The translations under genes and the position numbers were made by a program. From Chrysoporthe austroafricana (taxonomy: Eukaryota > Ascomycota > Sordariomycetes > Diaporthales > Cryphonectriaceae): a stretch of 64,000 bases of DNA. Below the pieces are notes generated by a model that was not told the origin of the DNA, ran no database searches, and worked only from the letters and a program-made list of their open reading frames with translations. Location of the stretch: positions 5,127,315 through 5,191,314 of the forward strand of contig JYIP02000002.1 in the NCBI GenBank assembly GCA_001051155.2. Reading direction: 5' to 3'. Numbering within the stretch: the stretch's first letter is position 1; the number at the start of each line of letters is the position of its first letter. Shown piece by piece: positions 1 to 11,771 of this stretch.

Positions 1-468
1 AGGGAAAGGACATGTACGTGCTGCGCGTGGTGTTGGCGGCCACTCTCCTCTTCCCTCTCCCCTCCCCCCTCCACGCTGGATGCTGACCACGTCCTGCCCG
101 CAGCGTCGCCCAGGCCAGGACCGGTACTGGAAAGACCCTCGGTTTCCTCCTCCCGACCATCCAGAGGATCATCCAGGCCGACCCGGCCCTTGCAACCCGC
201 GGTGGCTCCAGGGCCAAGTCCGATGACATACGCGCCATCATCATCTCGCCGACCCGGGAGCTGGCAGAACAGATCGGGGCTGAGGCCAGGAAGCTCTGCC
301 ACCACACCGGCGTCGTCGTCCAGACGGCCGTCGGCGGCATGAACAAGAACATGATGCTGCGCAAGACCCGGTTTGAGGGCTGCCACCTCCTGGTCGGCAC
401 CCCCGGCCGTCTCAACGACCTCCTCGCCGACGAATACAGCGGCATCGACGCCCCCAACCTGTCCGCCC

Positions 469-499
<31 letters not shown>

Positions 500-1634
500 T
501 GTCGGCTTCGACCGGGAGCTGCGGGAGATCGTCCGCATGCTGCCGAACCGGAGGGAGAAGCCCCGCCAGACCCTCCTCTTCTCCGCCACCATCCCCAAGG
601 ATGTCGTGTCGCTGGCGAGGACGTACGTCGACGCGAGCAACTTCCAGTTCGTCCAGACCATCAACGCCGACGAGGCCCCCACCCACGAGAAGGTCCCGCA
701 GCATATCGTGCCGGTGCCAGGGTTCGAGCACTTCATCCCCAGCTTCCTGGAGATCATCGAGAAGGCGCAGGCGGGCGAGCACGGGCCCGAGCCCTTCAAG
801 GCCATCGCCTTCTTCAACAACACGGTCACCGTGCAGATGTTCGACGAGCTCTTCGGCTACCTGCCGCGCTACATGAAATCGCTGCCCCCGACCTTTGCTA
901 TACACTCCGGCCTGGACCAGAGACAGCGCACCCGGGCCGCCGACCACTTCCGCAAGGCCCGGTCCGGCATCCTCATCTCCTCCGACGTCACGGCTAGGGG
1001 TATGGACTTCCCCGGCGTGACGCACGTCCTCCAGTTTGGCGTGCCCCCGGAGCGCGACCAGTACATCCACCGCCTGGGCCGGACGGGCCGCGCCAACAAG
1101 TCGGGCCAGGGCTGGCTGATCGTGCGCAAGGACGAGATCCCGAGCGCGCGGCGGGTCCTGCCCGGCCTGCCCATCAAGCGCAACGACACGATCCAGTGCG
1201 CGGCCGTCGACACCCAGAACACCGACAAGGAGGCCCTGCCCCCGCACTTCCGCCACGTCGCTGACGCCATGCGCCGCGTCTCGCCCCGCAAGATCGAGGA
1301 GACCTACGTCCGGTTCGCGGCCGACAGGCGGCGCGAGTGCCTCGAGAGCAGCGTCGCCTCGGCCAACTACTGGGTCCAGTACCAGGGCGGCCTGCGCGAG
1401 CTGCCCTCCATCCCGCCCAACGTCGTCAAGGGCGTGCCCGGCCTCGAGCGCCTCCCCGGCGTCAAGATCGGCTTCGACCGCCGGAGCCGCGGCGGCGACA
1501 GGGACGGCCGGCCCGGCGGCTTCGGCGGCTTCCGCGGCCGCGGGCCTCGGGGCGGCGGCGACGCCTTCGACCACATGTCGAGGGGCCGCGCTCGCGACGA
1601 CCGCCCCTCGAGGGGCCAGCGCGCGGCTTTCTAG
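1..1634 (+). CDS. DEAD-box ATP-dependent RNA helicase, MSS116/CYT-19-like (5' end outside window)
   Basis: This is the 3' part of a DEAD-box RNA helicase. A GT-AG intron at 14-103 (GTACGT donor, CTGAC branch point near 83-87) joins GKDI to VAQARTGTGKT without breaking the frame, so the coding parts are 1-13 and 104-1634. Visible motifs in order: Walker A ARTGTGKT (114-137), PTRELAEQI (from 249), TPGRL, DEAD (477-488), SAT (582-590), the helicase C-terminal core, and HRLGRTGR (1068-1091). The last 40 or so residues are an Arg/Gly-rich RGG-type tail, a common RNA-binding extension. The spacing and the FNNTVTVQMF region resemble the fungal mitochondrial helicases Mss116/CYT-19, which unfold group I and II intron RNA; mitochondrial targeting cannot be checked because the N-terminus and Q motif lie upstream. 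Family sure, orthology probable. Confidence 0.93.
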
Positions 1635-2918
1635 ACGGCGCTAGGGCCGTGACGCGATGGAAGAACAGGTAGAGACGGAACCGGTGGGCATGCGAGAGGT
1701 TCGCGGACCGAGGACTCCTGTGACGACCTTCGACGGGGGAATCCGCATATAGCGCGTCAACAACCCACCCCAAGACGAGCACGACCAGGCGCGACGCCCG
1801 ACGACGAGGAGACACAACACCCGTGGAGACGAGCGCGAAGGGAGAGGAGGAAGCCTCCGCGTCGCGCGGAAGGGGGCCCAAGCTGTGAAATCTGGGTACG
1901 GTCTTACGGGGCGCGGCCGTTGGGGCCATCGGAAGGAAGAGGGGCCGGCATCATGACGGCGTTGGGTCTGCTTTGTAATTTGTTTTTATTGCCCTCTTTT
2001 TATTCTTTTTGGGCTCCGGAGCCGGCCCGGACGGACATCTCCCCTTCTCAAAGATTCTATGTACCATGATACTGGGGGAAAGGAGGTTGTGGGAAGAAAG
2101 AGCAAAAACTTGATAGATGGCAGGAGGGTGGGTGGTGGTGGTGTATGTGCGTACTGTTGCTGTAAGTCAGGAGAGAACGAATATCAAAAAATCTACCGAT
2201 GATCGCAAATTTCGGAACGTGTGTATGTTCATGAACACACACACGCACGCACGTACGGACGGTCAGTCGCTCCCTCGGTTGTGGGTTGAAATGCTACTTC
2301 ATCAACTTCGTTTCTGTCTGCTCGACCGTCCGTCCGTCCCGTCTCCCTGACGGCCGGCCGGTATAATCTCCCCCGGACGCCCGCCCACCCAACAAGACGA
2401 GGCGACCGATAGCCATGATCCCATAATATAAATAAAAACCCCCTGTCCCTATAAGGAAGGTTCTTTCATTCTCTTTCTTCCTTTCTTTCTCCCTCCCTCT
2501 CTTTCTCCCTCCCTCTCTCCTCTCTTCTCCTCGCTCCCTGCTTTCCCCTTCCCGGCTCCGCGAACGTTTTTCTTAATAGTCCCTTTAATTTTTTTCCCCT
2601 GTCGCGCCCCCACGCCGATATCTCCATCTCCGCGCTTAATGATATGATTTATCCCGTCCCATGGAAACATATATGTAGAATATTGGGGGGGAGGGGGGCC
2701 GCTTGACATATGCCATCCATCCATCAGCGCTCATGTACTCGATGAAACGCCGGCGAGAGAGACCAAGAAAGAAATGAAAAAGAAGAAGAAAAAGCAAAGA
2801 AAAAAAAAAAAGAAACAAAGACAACACACTTTGCCCGTCCCTGATGCCGATGAAAACCCTCGTGGTTAGCTCATTCATTCATCATCTGCTCGTTCTACCC
2901 CCTTGGGCGTTACATCTT
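1635..2918. other. Convergent intergenic region with pyrimidine and CA tracts
   Basis: The helicase and the transcription factor converge here, so the stretch should hold both 3' untranslated regions. I see no gene. It contains a short (CA)n/(CG-CA) run near 2235-2253, a CT-rich tract at about 2464-2535 and an A-rich tract at about 2770-2815. Confidence 0.7.
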
Positions 2919-5900
2919 TTACATGGTTCCGTTAGATCCCATGCCGCCCCCGCCGCCGCCCTGCTGCCCGCCGAAGAAGAACCCGTCGAAGAGGTCATAC
3001 TGCTGCCCGTCGCTGAAGTCGTGGTGCAGCCCCTCCCAGCCCAGGCCGAAGCCCAGGTCCACGTTCGACGGGTCGTCGACGCCGCCGGCCCCGTTGAGCC
3101 CGCCCGCGTCGCCGCCGAGGAACGCCATCGCGGAGAGGTCGCCGAGGCTCATGGTCCCGCCGGGCGCCCCGGGGCCCGACGAGAACATGCTGGGCTGCTG
3201 CGAGCCCTGCGTCGCGGCGAGGAACGCCGCCATGGTCTGCGCTGCCGACGCCGCCGTCGTCGCACCGCCGGGCCCGCGGCCCAGGGCCCCCGACATGTTC
3301 GTCGGCGAGGCCAGCGAGCCGGGCGCCGGCGGCGTCCGCAGCGCGTTGTTCGGGGATGGGAGGAGTGACTGGTCGACCCCGGTCGTGTCGGGGCTGCCGC
3401 CGGTGCCCGTGGCGTCGGGCGCGCTAGCGTTGCTCCGCGACGGGGCCGGTACGTTGCGCATCATCGAGAAGCCGTCCGATTCGGCCTTGAGGTTCGGGAG
3501 GGAGTTCATGCGGTAGGGGGGGCCAGGCGGCATCTGGGAGCCGCCAGGCGACGTGGTGGTGTAGGTGTCGCTCATATTCGACCGCCCCTGTTGCTGCTGC
3601 TGTTGCTGCTGCTGTGACTGCCTCTGCTGGGCGGCGGCGTGGTGGTGGTGTTGGTGATGTGAGCGGTGGCCCCTGCTGGACCCCGTGTCGCTCCGCTGCT
3701 GCGGCCAGTCGCGCTGTTCGGACACGCTGCCCCTGGACCTGGGCGGCACGACCTGGCCGAAGCCGCCGGTCGAGTTGGCCATGCGGATGGTCGCCTTGGC
3801 CGTCCGGTCGATGGCGTCCCGACACGCCTCGGCCGGCGGGCACTTCTCGCTGAGGTCGCCGAAGACCGACGTGGCGGCCAGCACGGTGAAGTCGACCTCG
3901 TCCATAGTCTATAGCCGTCAGTGAGGAAAACCAATGAAAGGGGGGGGGGGTATCACGACGGGGAGAGGAACTCACGAGACGGCTCCGCACGATCGGCGAG
4001 TGCCAGATCGCGTACAGATAGGAGATGCCGGCCATGAAGATGTGGTGCGTGGCGAGGTAGGTGTAGTTGAGGACGCCGGCCAGGTGCAGCTGCCGGTACA
4101 GGCGCATGATCTTCTGGCCGGCCTCGGCGACCTTGAGGTAGACGCGGTCCTCGTCCTCGCGCAGCTCGGTGCCGGGCGGGTGCGGGCTGTTGATGTCCAT
4201 GGAGGTGTTGTACTCGCCCTCGAACATGGCGGGCACGCTGAGGCTCTGGCGGTAGAGCATGACGATGGCCTGCCAGTAGTTGAGGTCGAGGAACTCGGTG
4301 GAGAAGCCGACGCCGGTGTGCTGCTTGGTGGGGGCGGTCATCTTCCACTCGTACAGCCTCTTGTCGATGTTGATGCGCCAGGCGCGGAAGGACTCGAACC
4401 GGGAGAGGAAGGGCGAGGGCAGGCTCGTGTGCATGTAGGGGTTCTTGACGTTCTGGCCCGAGGCGCGGGCGCTCTGGGCCTGCTGGTACTGCAGGACCTG
4501 GAGGATCTCGGACTGCAGGAGGCGCAGGCGGAAGTAGTGGTGGGCGACGAGCTTGTAGGTGGGCTGGCCGACCATTTCCGGGGGCGGGTCCCGGAAGCCC
4601 TCGGGCGTGATCAGGACGTCCTCGAGGACGGAGGGGAACTCGGTGGTGATGACCTGGTCCGAGATGCCGAAGGGGCGGCCGACGCAGATGCTCACGAGGC
4701 GGTCGAACGAGTAGGTGGACCACCACAGGCGGCGGCGGAGGTCGCGGACGAACTCCCGGCGGCCGCGCTCGCGCAGCTGCAGCTCGCCCTGGGGGCCGGA
4801 GCCCTCCCTGCCCAGGCCGGCGTCCACGTCCTTGCCGTCCTCGTAGTGCAGGCCGAGGTCGACGGCCAGCCTGACGGCGACACCGACAATGTACCAGAGG
4901 CCCGGGGGCACGGGCCGCAGCAGGGCGAAGTTGGCGAGGAGCAGCACGGCCTGCAGCTCCTCGAGGCCGCCGCCGCTGTTGTTCAGGCAGGCCTCCAGGT
5001 GGACGATGGCGCTGGCGTGGTACTCCTCGGGCTGGGCCTGCTTGTAGGACATGCGGCCCTCGCCGGGCTTGGCGGCGCTGTTCTGGGTCTCGGACTTGGT
5101 GGTGGCGCCCATGATGATGCCGCTGCCGATGGCGAAGACCATGTTGAGCATGTAGAGCTCCTTGGGGCCGCGCTGGGGGCTCACGGGGTCGTAGGCCTGC
5201 TCGAACATCCGGTTGAACTCAACGCGGTGCAGGATGGGGATCTGGGGGTTGGCGTGCTCGAAGTAGAGGCCGACGAGGGCGGTGCCGACGTCGCGGTCGG
5301 GGAACTTGGCGGGGTGGATGTTGGGCTTGGTGTGCAGGCCGAAGAAGGAGTCGCGCATGGTGGTGCCGGCGACACCAGGGACGGCGCCGGGGCCCGAGGC
5401 GGGCTTGGAGGGCCGCACGCCGGCCTTGTCGGAGGTGGACTTGTTCTCGCTGACGGAGGACTGCACGGCGGCGAAGACGACGCGGGCGAAGGAGACGCCG
5501 GAGGTGGCGCCGAGGTAGCGCGGGTTGGCGTTGCCCTCCTTGCCGTGGGTGATGTCGGACTTGGAGACCAGGCGCTGCAGGCGGGCCTCGTCGCTCCCGT
5601 CGCTGTTGGTGCCGGCGGCGGTGGTGCCCTCGAGGGTGTCGGAGGGCGCGGAGGGCGCGGGCTCGGTGGGCGAGCGCACGGAGAGGGCGTCGGCGCCCAT
5701 GCGGGAGCAGTGCTCCAGGTTGTCGGCGGCGGGGAAGGGGATGCCGGCGGCGCGCAGCAGGGCCTCGAGCTGCTCGACCCTGGTCTCGAGGTAGAAGACA
5801 TAGCTGTCCCCACACGGTCAGCAAATCTAGTGCAGACACACATACATACACACAGAAAGAGGGGGGGGGGGAGAGATAGAGAGATAGAGAGATAGAGAGG

Positions 5901-6345
5901 CAGAAAGAGACAGAGGGAAAGGGGATCCATGACGGTGCCGGGGGGGAGAGGGGAGGGACGGCAGCAAGGGCCTTGCTCACCTGCGCGGGATCTCCTTCTT
6001 GGTGATGGGGTCGTAGCCGACGCAGGCGACGTTGGCCTTCTCGCAGCTGGCGCAGCTGGGCAGCTTCTGGTCGCACCTGTTCTTGCGCAGGCGGCAGCGG
6101 TTGCAGGCGCTGACGTTGCGGAAGCTGCTGCTCTGGCCGACCTTGTTGGCGGCGGCGGACGAGGACAGCGACGAGCCCCCGGGGGCGGCGGAGCCGTCCT
6201 GCTGCCTCACGGCGTCCTGCTGGTCGCTGGTGGCGGGCGAGGGCCCGGCGGTGGTGGAGTGGGTGGGCGAGTCCCTCTCCGGGGAGGAGGCCCGGTGCCG
6301 CTTAGCGGGCTGCATCTGCGGCGAGGGCGGCGAGTGCGCGGGCAT
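2919..6345 (-). CDS. Zn2Cys6 fungal transcription factor, 1060 aa, three exons
   Basis: Exons on the minus strand are 6345-5981, 5803-3976 and 3908-2919, with GT-AG introns of 177 and 67 bp (GTGAGC and GTGAGT donors). The sum, 3183 nt, closes the frame exactly. Residues 81-108 form a Gal4-type binuclear zinc cluster, C-X2-C-X6-C-X6-C-X2-C-X6-C, followed by the linker YDPITKKEIPRSYVFYLETR and a short coiled coil (about 122-137), the usual dimerisation element. A fungal-specific transcription factor domain (PF04082 type) begins near residue 290 with DVGTALVGLYFEHANPQ. The C-terminal part carries a His-rich stretch, a run of nine Gln and an acidic/aromatic segment (WEGLHHDFSDGQQYDLFDGF) that looks like an activation domain. 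The linker IPRSYVxxLExR is of the PPR1/UaY subgroup, but the target pathway cannot be told. The ATG at 6345 was chosen; an in-frame ATG at 6540 is possible. Nuclear regulator with high confidence. Confidence 0.93.
5858..5912. repeat. Poly-G and GATA-type microsatellite inside intron 1 of the transcription factor
   Basis: A run of about eleven G is followed by repeats of GAGATA/GAGAGATA on the plus strand. On the sense strand this is a C-run and a TATC/TCTC pyrimidine tract, which lies downstream of the GTGAGC donor and may be length-variable. Confidence 0.8.
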
Positions 6346-7116
6346 GGTAGGGTGCACGGCGGTGCGTGCTGTGATGTGGATGTGTGTGTGAAGGTATGGA
6401 GGAGAGGGGGGTTGCGAGAAGGCGGCGGTCCCGGTGCCAGGGCGGCCGTGGGCAGGGCTCTCTCTCTCGCGGCCGGGGGAGGAGGGCGGCGAGCTGGCCT
6501 CCGGCGGCGATGTTGGTCTGTTGGGGGGTTCCCAGGGCAAGGAGGCCGTCGTGCGGCCCTCCGTGTGTTCGCTTCTCCTCTTCCGCCGTCGTTCAGGCGG
6601 GCGGCGCCAGCTTCGTCGGCGACGGCGTCCTCGTCCTCGTCCTCGATCTCGACCTCGAGCGCGCGGCGGCGACGGTGGCGGCGGCTGGCACCTGGAGCGT
6701 TACGTAAGTGCTCGGGCAGGCGGGCTGGGCTCGGCACAGCACACAGCGCACAGCACAGCACAGCACAGGAGCGGGAGTAGCGGGCGCAGGAGCGGGCGCA
6801 GGCGCAGGCAGAGGGCGTCGTCGCATCGGACGCGGGCGGGTCCGTCGTCTCCTCTCGTCTCGTCTTGTCTCGGTCCGAGTCGTGTCGTCCTCGTCCTCGT
6901 CGCTCGCGCGCAGGGGGTGTTGTCGCTGGAGACTGGTGGTGAACGAGGGTGGGTGTGAATCTGGGCCCCGATCTCTCAGGACCTGCTGCATCCCGGACGT
7001 CGAGCGGCGGCGGCGGCGTCGGCTGCAGTGCGGTTGCCGAGGAGGGAAAAGCCCATGTCTGTTATCCGCGATAGAGGAGATCGATATCGAGGCTCGGGCT
7101 GGCGGTTGCTGGAGAA

Positions 7117-7270
7117 AGATAAAAAAAAAAAAAATTTAAAAAAANGGGGGGGCGGGGGGGGAAAAGCCCATGGTGGGAATGCGGGAAAGAGAAGAAAAAA
7201 AAAGAAGCAAGGGGGGGAGGTAAGAGAAAAAAAAAAAAAAAAAAAAAAATTTAAAAAAAAAAAAAAAATA
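7117..7270. repeat. Homopolymer block with an ambiguous base
   Basis: Consecutive A-runs, G-runs and short T-runs flank a single N at position 7145. The pattern looks like a place where the assembly consensus is unreliable; lengths of these runs should not be trusted. Confidence 0.8.
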
Positions 7271-7311
7271 GCCCAGGGTCCAGCTTTCCTGTCGTCCCCT
7301 GACCCCGGCTA

Positions 7312-7337
7312 AGCAGCAGCAGCAGCAGCAGCAGCAG
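7312..7337. repeat. (AGC)n trinucleotide repeat
   Basis: About eight perfect AGC units in non-coding sequence upstream of the transcription factor. Confidence 0.9.
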
Positions 7338-7970
7338 CGCCGCCTTCCTTATCTCCGTGGCTAGCCAGCTCACCCTGTCCGTGTCTCGCTCTCTCTGTAT
7401 GTCCCTGTCTGTTTGTCTTTCTGTTTCTCGTGTGTGTTTCTCTCTCTCCACCGCTCTCTCTCTTTTTTGTAGTCTGTCGTCTTTTTCTCCTTTTTTTGTC
7501 CCCCCCCCTTATTTTTTTGTTTTCCCCGTCTTTTTTTTTTTTCCTTCCTCCTTCTCGTTCTCCCCTCCGTCTTCTTATCCCCCGCGGTCTTGGGGGAGGG
7601 TGGGGACCAGGGGATCGGCAGGAGGTACTGTAGGTTTCGATGCGATACGCAGCTGAGGGACGGAAGGGGGGGGTCAACTGGCCGGTCGCTGGTCAGCTGG
7701 GTTGCTGCTGGGTTAGGGCTGTCGCGAGGGGCCTGGACGCGGAGGGTGGAGAGGCCAGCCACCACCCGCCCGGATCGATTGGCGCGCGCCCGGGTCCGAG
7801 GGGGGCACGGGGCACGGGGGCAGGGTGCAGGCAGGCTGCCAGGGTGCAGGCCAGGTAGGCCAGGTGCGAGGTGGCCCTCTGACTGGCTGGCCCGGGGGGG
7901 TGGAGGGGGGCGATCAGGTCTGCGCGGGGCCCCTTCACCTCGTCGACGATCGCGCAGCAGGACGGCGCGG

Positions 7971-8023
7971 AACAGGGCACGGCAGGGCACGGCAGGGCAC
8001 GGCAGGGCACGGCAGGGCACGGC
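7971..8023. repeat. 10-bp minisatellite GGCAGGGCAC
   Basis: Four perfect copies of the 10-bp unit (7981-8020) preceded by one variant copy. GC-rich with G-runs on the plus strand. Confidence 0.9.
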
Positions 8024-8320
8024 TTCAAGTCAGCCCGTCCGGCGGCGGTGCAGGTGCAGGTGCAGAGAAGGATGGGTGCCACGGGTGTGCGAGCAGCCGC
8101 GGCGAGGTGGAGGAGAGGGACGACGAGGAAGAGGAGGAGGTGGTGGTGGAGGAGGAGGAGGACAGGATGGTCGGTGGCACGGCGGGCGGCGGGCGGCGGG
8201 CAGGCCGCCCGGGCAGGGAAGGACCCTTACGTAGTCAGTGGTAGGCTAGCATAGCAGCTGGCGAGGCACACGCAGCAGGTGTGTGTTATCGCGGTGATCG
8301 GTGATCTCTCTGCAGCACAA

Positions 8321-8402
8321 GGTAGCATGTAGCATGTAGCATAGCATGTGTAGCATGTAGCATGTGTAGCAGGTAGCATGTAGCATGTAGTATGTAGCAT
8401 GT
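8321..8402. repeat. 7-bp minisatellite TAGCATG
   Basis: About eleven TAGCATG/TAGCATGTG units, some with substitutions or TG insertions, in head-to-tail order. Confidence 0.9.
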
Positions 8403-8510
8403 CTGGGGCGTACCGCCGGCTGAGTGGCCCGGTGCTGGGTACTCGTAAACCTACTGTGGTAGCAGCGCAGCCGCAGCACCTCTGCGCCCGCTGATAGGCC
8501 TGACCGTCTG

Positions 8511-8545
8511 GCCCCCAGTGCCCCCCAGTGCCCCCCAGTGCGCCC
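8511..8545. repeat. 10-bp repeat CCCCCCAGTG
   Basis: Three adjacent copies, the last slightly diverged. Confidence 0.85.
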
Positions 8546-8625
8546 CTCTGCAACCCCCCTGGCAGCTGCTGCTTATCGCCGCCGCCAGATAACGAACGCC
8601 CTGCCGTAGTACTGGGGAGCAGGTC

Positions 8626-8667
8626 CAGCCAGCCAGCCCAGCCAGCCCAGCCAGCCCAGCCAGCCAT
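8626..8667. repeat. Repeat of GCCAGCCCA
   Basis: About four tandem copies of a 9-bp unit built from CCAG/CCCAG blocks. Confidence 0.85.
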
Positions 8668-9188
8668 CTCCCACCCCCCCAAGTGTCCCCCTCCTCCGCC
8701 GCCTCCGCCAGTAGGGACGCACACAGCTCGTCATGTCCCACCCGTGATGCGATCTGATCCGGGACCTGTCTCTCTCCGCAGCGCGGGATGGGGCCTTGCT
8801 TCGGTACTCGCCCACCCTCCCTTCTGCCCGGTCGGAGCTACGAGCAAATGAGGTGCCCGGCGAGTTCTGTTCTGGCGGGACGGGCAGCACACAGCGCTGT
8901 ACAGATGTGCACCCCGGGCCACGGCAGCCCGCCCGGTCTACTGGGTAGGCCTTCCCCTTTCGCCCTCCTCCTCCGCGGCGACGTCTCCGCCCTCCGTCCT
9001 GTGTGTGTCCTGTGCTGTGCTGTCCTGTGTGGCAGACGCATCCATCACCCGGCCATCGCCGCTCGGAGACGAGCACCTCAGCCCTACGTCATTATTACAG
9101 TTATTATCGTTCGCCAGCTGGGGGGGGAGAGACACACAGACACACACACACACAGAGAGAGAGAGAGACAGATAAGGTCTACTACTCA

Positions 9189-9196
<8 letters not shown>

Positions 9197-9237
<41 letters not shown>

Positions 9238-9238
9238 A
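9197..9238. repeat. (CTG)n trinucleotide repeat
   Basis: About fourteen perfect CTG units, preceded by CTA/CAT-type variants and by a (CA)n run at about 9133-9155. No reading frame around it looks coding. Confidence 0.9.
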
Positions 9239-9852
9239 CCTTGAGATGCAGGGCACCGTCAGGCTGGAGACGCAGACGAGGCAGACGTGTAGCTTTCATG
9301 CCCAACCCAGAAATAAAAAGCAAGAACTGCCCCCCCAAAGGGTCCTCGCGATTCCTCTTGAAAAAGGGCTCGGTTATCAAGATCTCGGCCGGCTTTCTTT
9401 TCCGTCTCTCTCTTGCTTTCCTTCTCCCTCGTCTTCTCTCCGATCGACCCCCCCTGCAGCCTGCATGCTCGTACCGAGTACCCAGTACAGTACACCTCGT
9501 AACGGAGATTTTTTCCGGCCAACGAGACAATGCTATTATTGTATGCCTCGCGTAGGCGGAAGACGGGCGGCCGGCCCTTCCTCACTACTGCCTACCGTGC
9601 CTCCTACCGTGCCTACCGTGCCCACTACCCGACCTGCTAACTACCTGCCTAGTACCTGACGTGCTCGCCTGCCTACCCGAACCACTCGTCGCCCCCCTCG
9701 AACCATCAACAAACAACCCGCGTCCGCCTGCCAACCCCCACTTCTTCTTCTTCCTTTCTTTCTTTTTCCTTCTGCTCTCCACAAATGACGCTCCTGACCG
9801 GTCGACTTCTCGAGGTGGGAGGGGGGGCTGCTCTCGGGGCTGGGACCCGGGC

Positions 9853-9893
9853 GGGCTGGGCTGGCTGGCTGGCTGGCTGGATGGCTTGCTGGC
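9853..9893. repeat. (GGCT)n tetranucleotide repeat
   Basis: Four to five perfect GGCT units followed by diverged copies. Confidence 0.85.
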
Positions 9894-9984
9894 TTGGGCC
9901 GCCTCGGACTGCTGCCCACCGGGGGGGTCTCAGCCGAGCTCCCTTCACCGGTCCTGGCTCCCGATCCCTCTCTATATACATATC

Positions 9985-10095
9985 TACCTACGCACAACGT
10001 ATACATAACGTATACACAACGTACACAACACGTACACACACACATACACACACACACATACAACACACACACACAGCACACACACACAAAACACG
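9985..10095. repeat. Compound AACGTATAC / (CA)n repeat
   Basis: Begins with AACGTATAC-like units and grades into a long imperfect (CA)n tract. Confidence 0.85.
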
Positions 10096-11771
10096 ACCAC
10101 ACGCAGTATGGAAAAAGAAACGCCGCCGATCGTCGCCATCATCTCCCCACCGCCCGCCTCGCGAGGCCAGCACCACACGCGCTGCCTGCCCTGCTTGCCC
10201 GGCTGCCTGCTTGCCTTGCCTGCCTGCCTGGCTGGGCCCCCCCCCCGGCTGGGTCGCCCCGGGGCATTCAGGCGCCGCCCGCCAAGAAGGGGGCCCATCA
10301 GCCAGCCCGTCGCCCGCTGTCGTGTCATCAGGTCACCCGCCCCACGGGTTTTCTTCTTCTTCTCCTCCTTCTTACCGCCTCGTCCCTCGTCCCTCCCTCC
10401 CTCGCTTGCTCTTGCCCCCCTTCTCGTTGAGGCCCGATGGGGGTCAAGGTCTCATCTCTTGCCGCTGCTCCACTTCTCGACGGGGAGAGGAGGGAGGGGG
10501 GCGGATGGGCGTGGAGGAAGAAGGAGGCAAGGCGAGAGGAGGGAGAGAGAGGAAGAAAAATCATCGGCTCGGAAGAGGGCCCTCGAGGTACACACACACA
10601 CACATATACATTCGGAAGAGGGGAAGAGGGTGCACACGGTAGGTCAGGCAAGGTAGCGAGAGGAACCCCGTTCCCTGGGCTACTTTCATTTTGACTTCTG
10701 GTCTGGTTCGACTCGACATGCCTAAGTAGTAGCCCGCTCGCAGTAGTGAGATCCTCCATGTAAGGCCCCTGGTATCATCTTTCTAAAGCAATCCTAAAGC
10801 ACAAGAAAAAAAAAGACGTGTAGATCCTTGGGAGTACCGATGGGGAAGAAGGGAAATGAGACCTGTCATTATCCAGTCCTTCCGAGAAGGGAAAGAAAGA
10901 AAAGATCCCGGTTCGCTGCTGTTCGCCCGTATCCCCCCAAAAAAGGAAAAAGAAAAACGAAAATAAAAAACGGAAACACCGAAGAAAATAAATATCAAAA
11001 AAATAATACCAAATAAAGAGTCCCCCAGTATCCAATTCCCGTAGTCCGTCCTGTTCCCTCCATCCGTGTTCCCTTCTGTTGTTGGCATTGGAGCTGGCGC
11101 CGCAGGGAAAGAAGACCAAAACAATACTGCACGCCCGAGGGAGTGAGCAACAAAAACTCCGTCCAGACAGATCATCGGTCTTCCTAATGAACTTTTTCTT
11201 TTTTCCCCCTGCCGTTGCCCCCTGGTTTCCCTGTTTCCCCTGTTCCCTTGATTTCCCAAGACCCCTTTGTTAGACCCCCCTTTAAAAACAAAAAGACAAA
11301 AGTAGAATGGAAAGAGAAAAAAAAAAAAAAAGAACTTTTCCTGGACCTCGTGTTCGGCGACGCGCTGGTGGTAGGTTGGGGGACCCTGAGCCCCCTCTGG
11401 CGGGCGGCGTCGGTAACACCGAATCGGAAAGGCAAGAATAGGAAAAGGAAAAAAAAGTCGGGAAGTGAACCCGTAACAAGCCCATCTTTGATTGCACCGT
11501 GCTCCAAATCCAGATCCCAGCCAAGACAGATAGGAAGACGAAGAAAAAAAATTGAAAAAAGGGAAAAGCCGAAAGCTTGATGAAAGCTGAACGCCAGAAT
11601 GAGACTTTCCAGAGGAGAGGTTCAGATCGGTAAAAAAAAAGTCGTGATGCCGGGAAAAGTAGGAAATTCGTAGGTCGGCATTAGTCCGCATTGGTTTCCC
11701 TCCCAGGTTGTCCATCCGTCTGAACCCCCCCTGGCTGTGTCGGGGGGTTCGCGCCGGGCGCACGCTTACGC

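Larger units (their letters stand above)
6346..11771. other. 5.4-kb non-coding region rich in micro- and minisatellites
   Basis: This stretch lies upstream of the transcription factor and downstream of the MFS gene. No open frame in it resembles a protein family; most translations are low-complexity Arg/Ser/Pro/Gly. It probably contains a long 5' leader and promoter of the transcription factor, a common arrangement for fungal regulators. Separate repeat arrays are listed individually. It also has long A- and T-tracts, for example 11309-11333. Confidence 0.7.

Noticed and set aside
3934..5895. 653-codon plus-strand open frame opposite the transcription factor
   Set aside because: It is a mirror of the GC-rich coding strand; the minus strand has the zinc cluster, PF04082-type domain and correct introns.
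8321..8402. CRISPR-like array
   Set aside because: The units are contiguous 7-bp tandem repeats without spacers and the genome is fungal.
11455..11520. T-arm-like GGGTTCACTTCCC followed by a T-run on the minus strand, as for a pol III gene
   Set aside because: No acceptor stem between the T arm and the T-run, and no A box.
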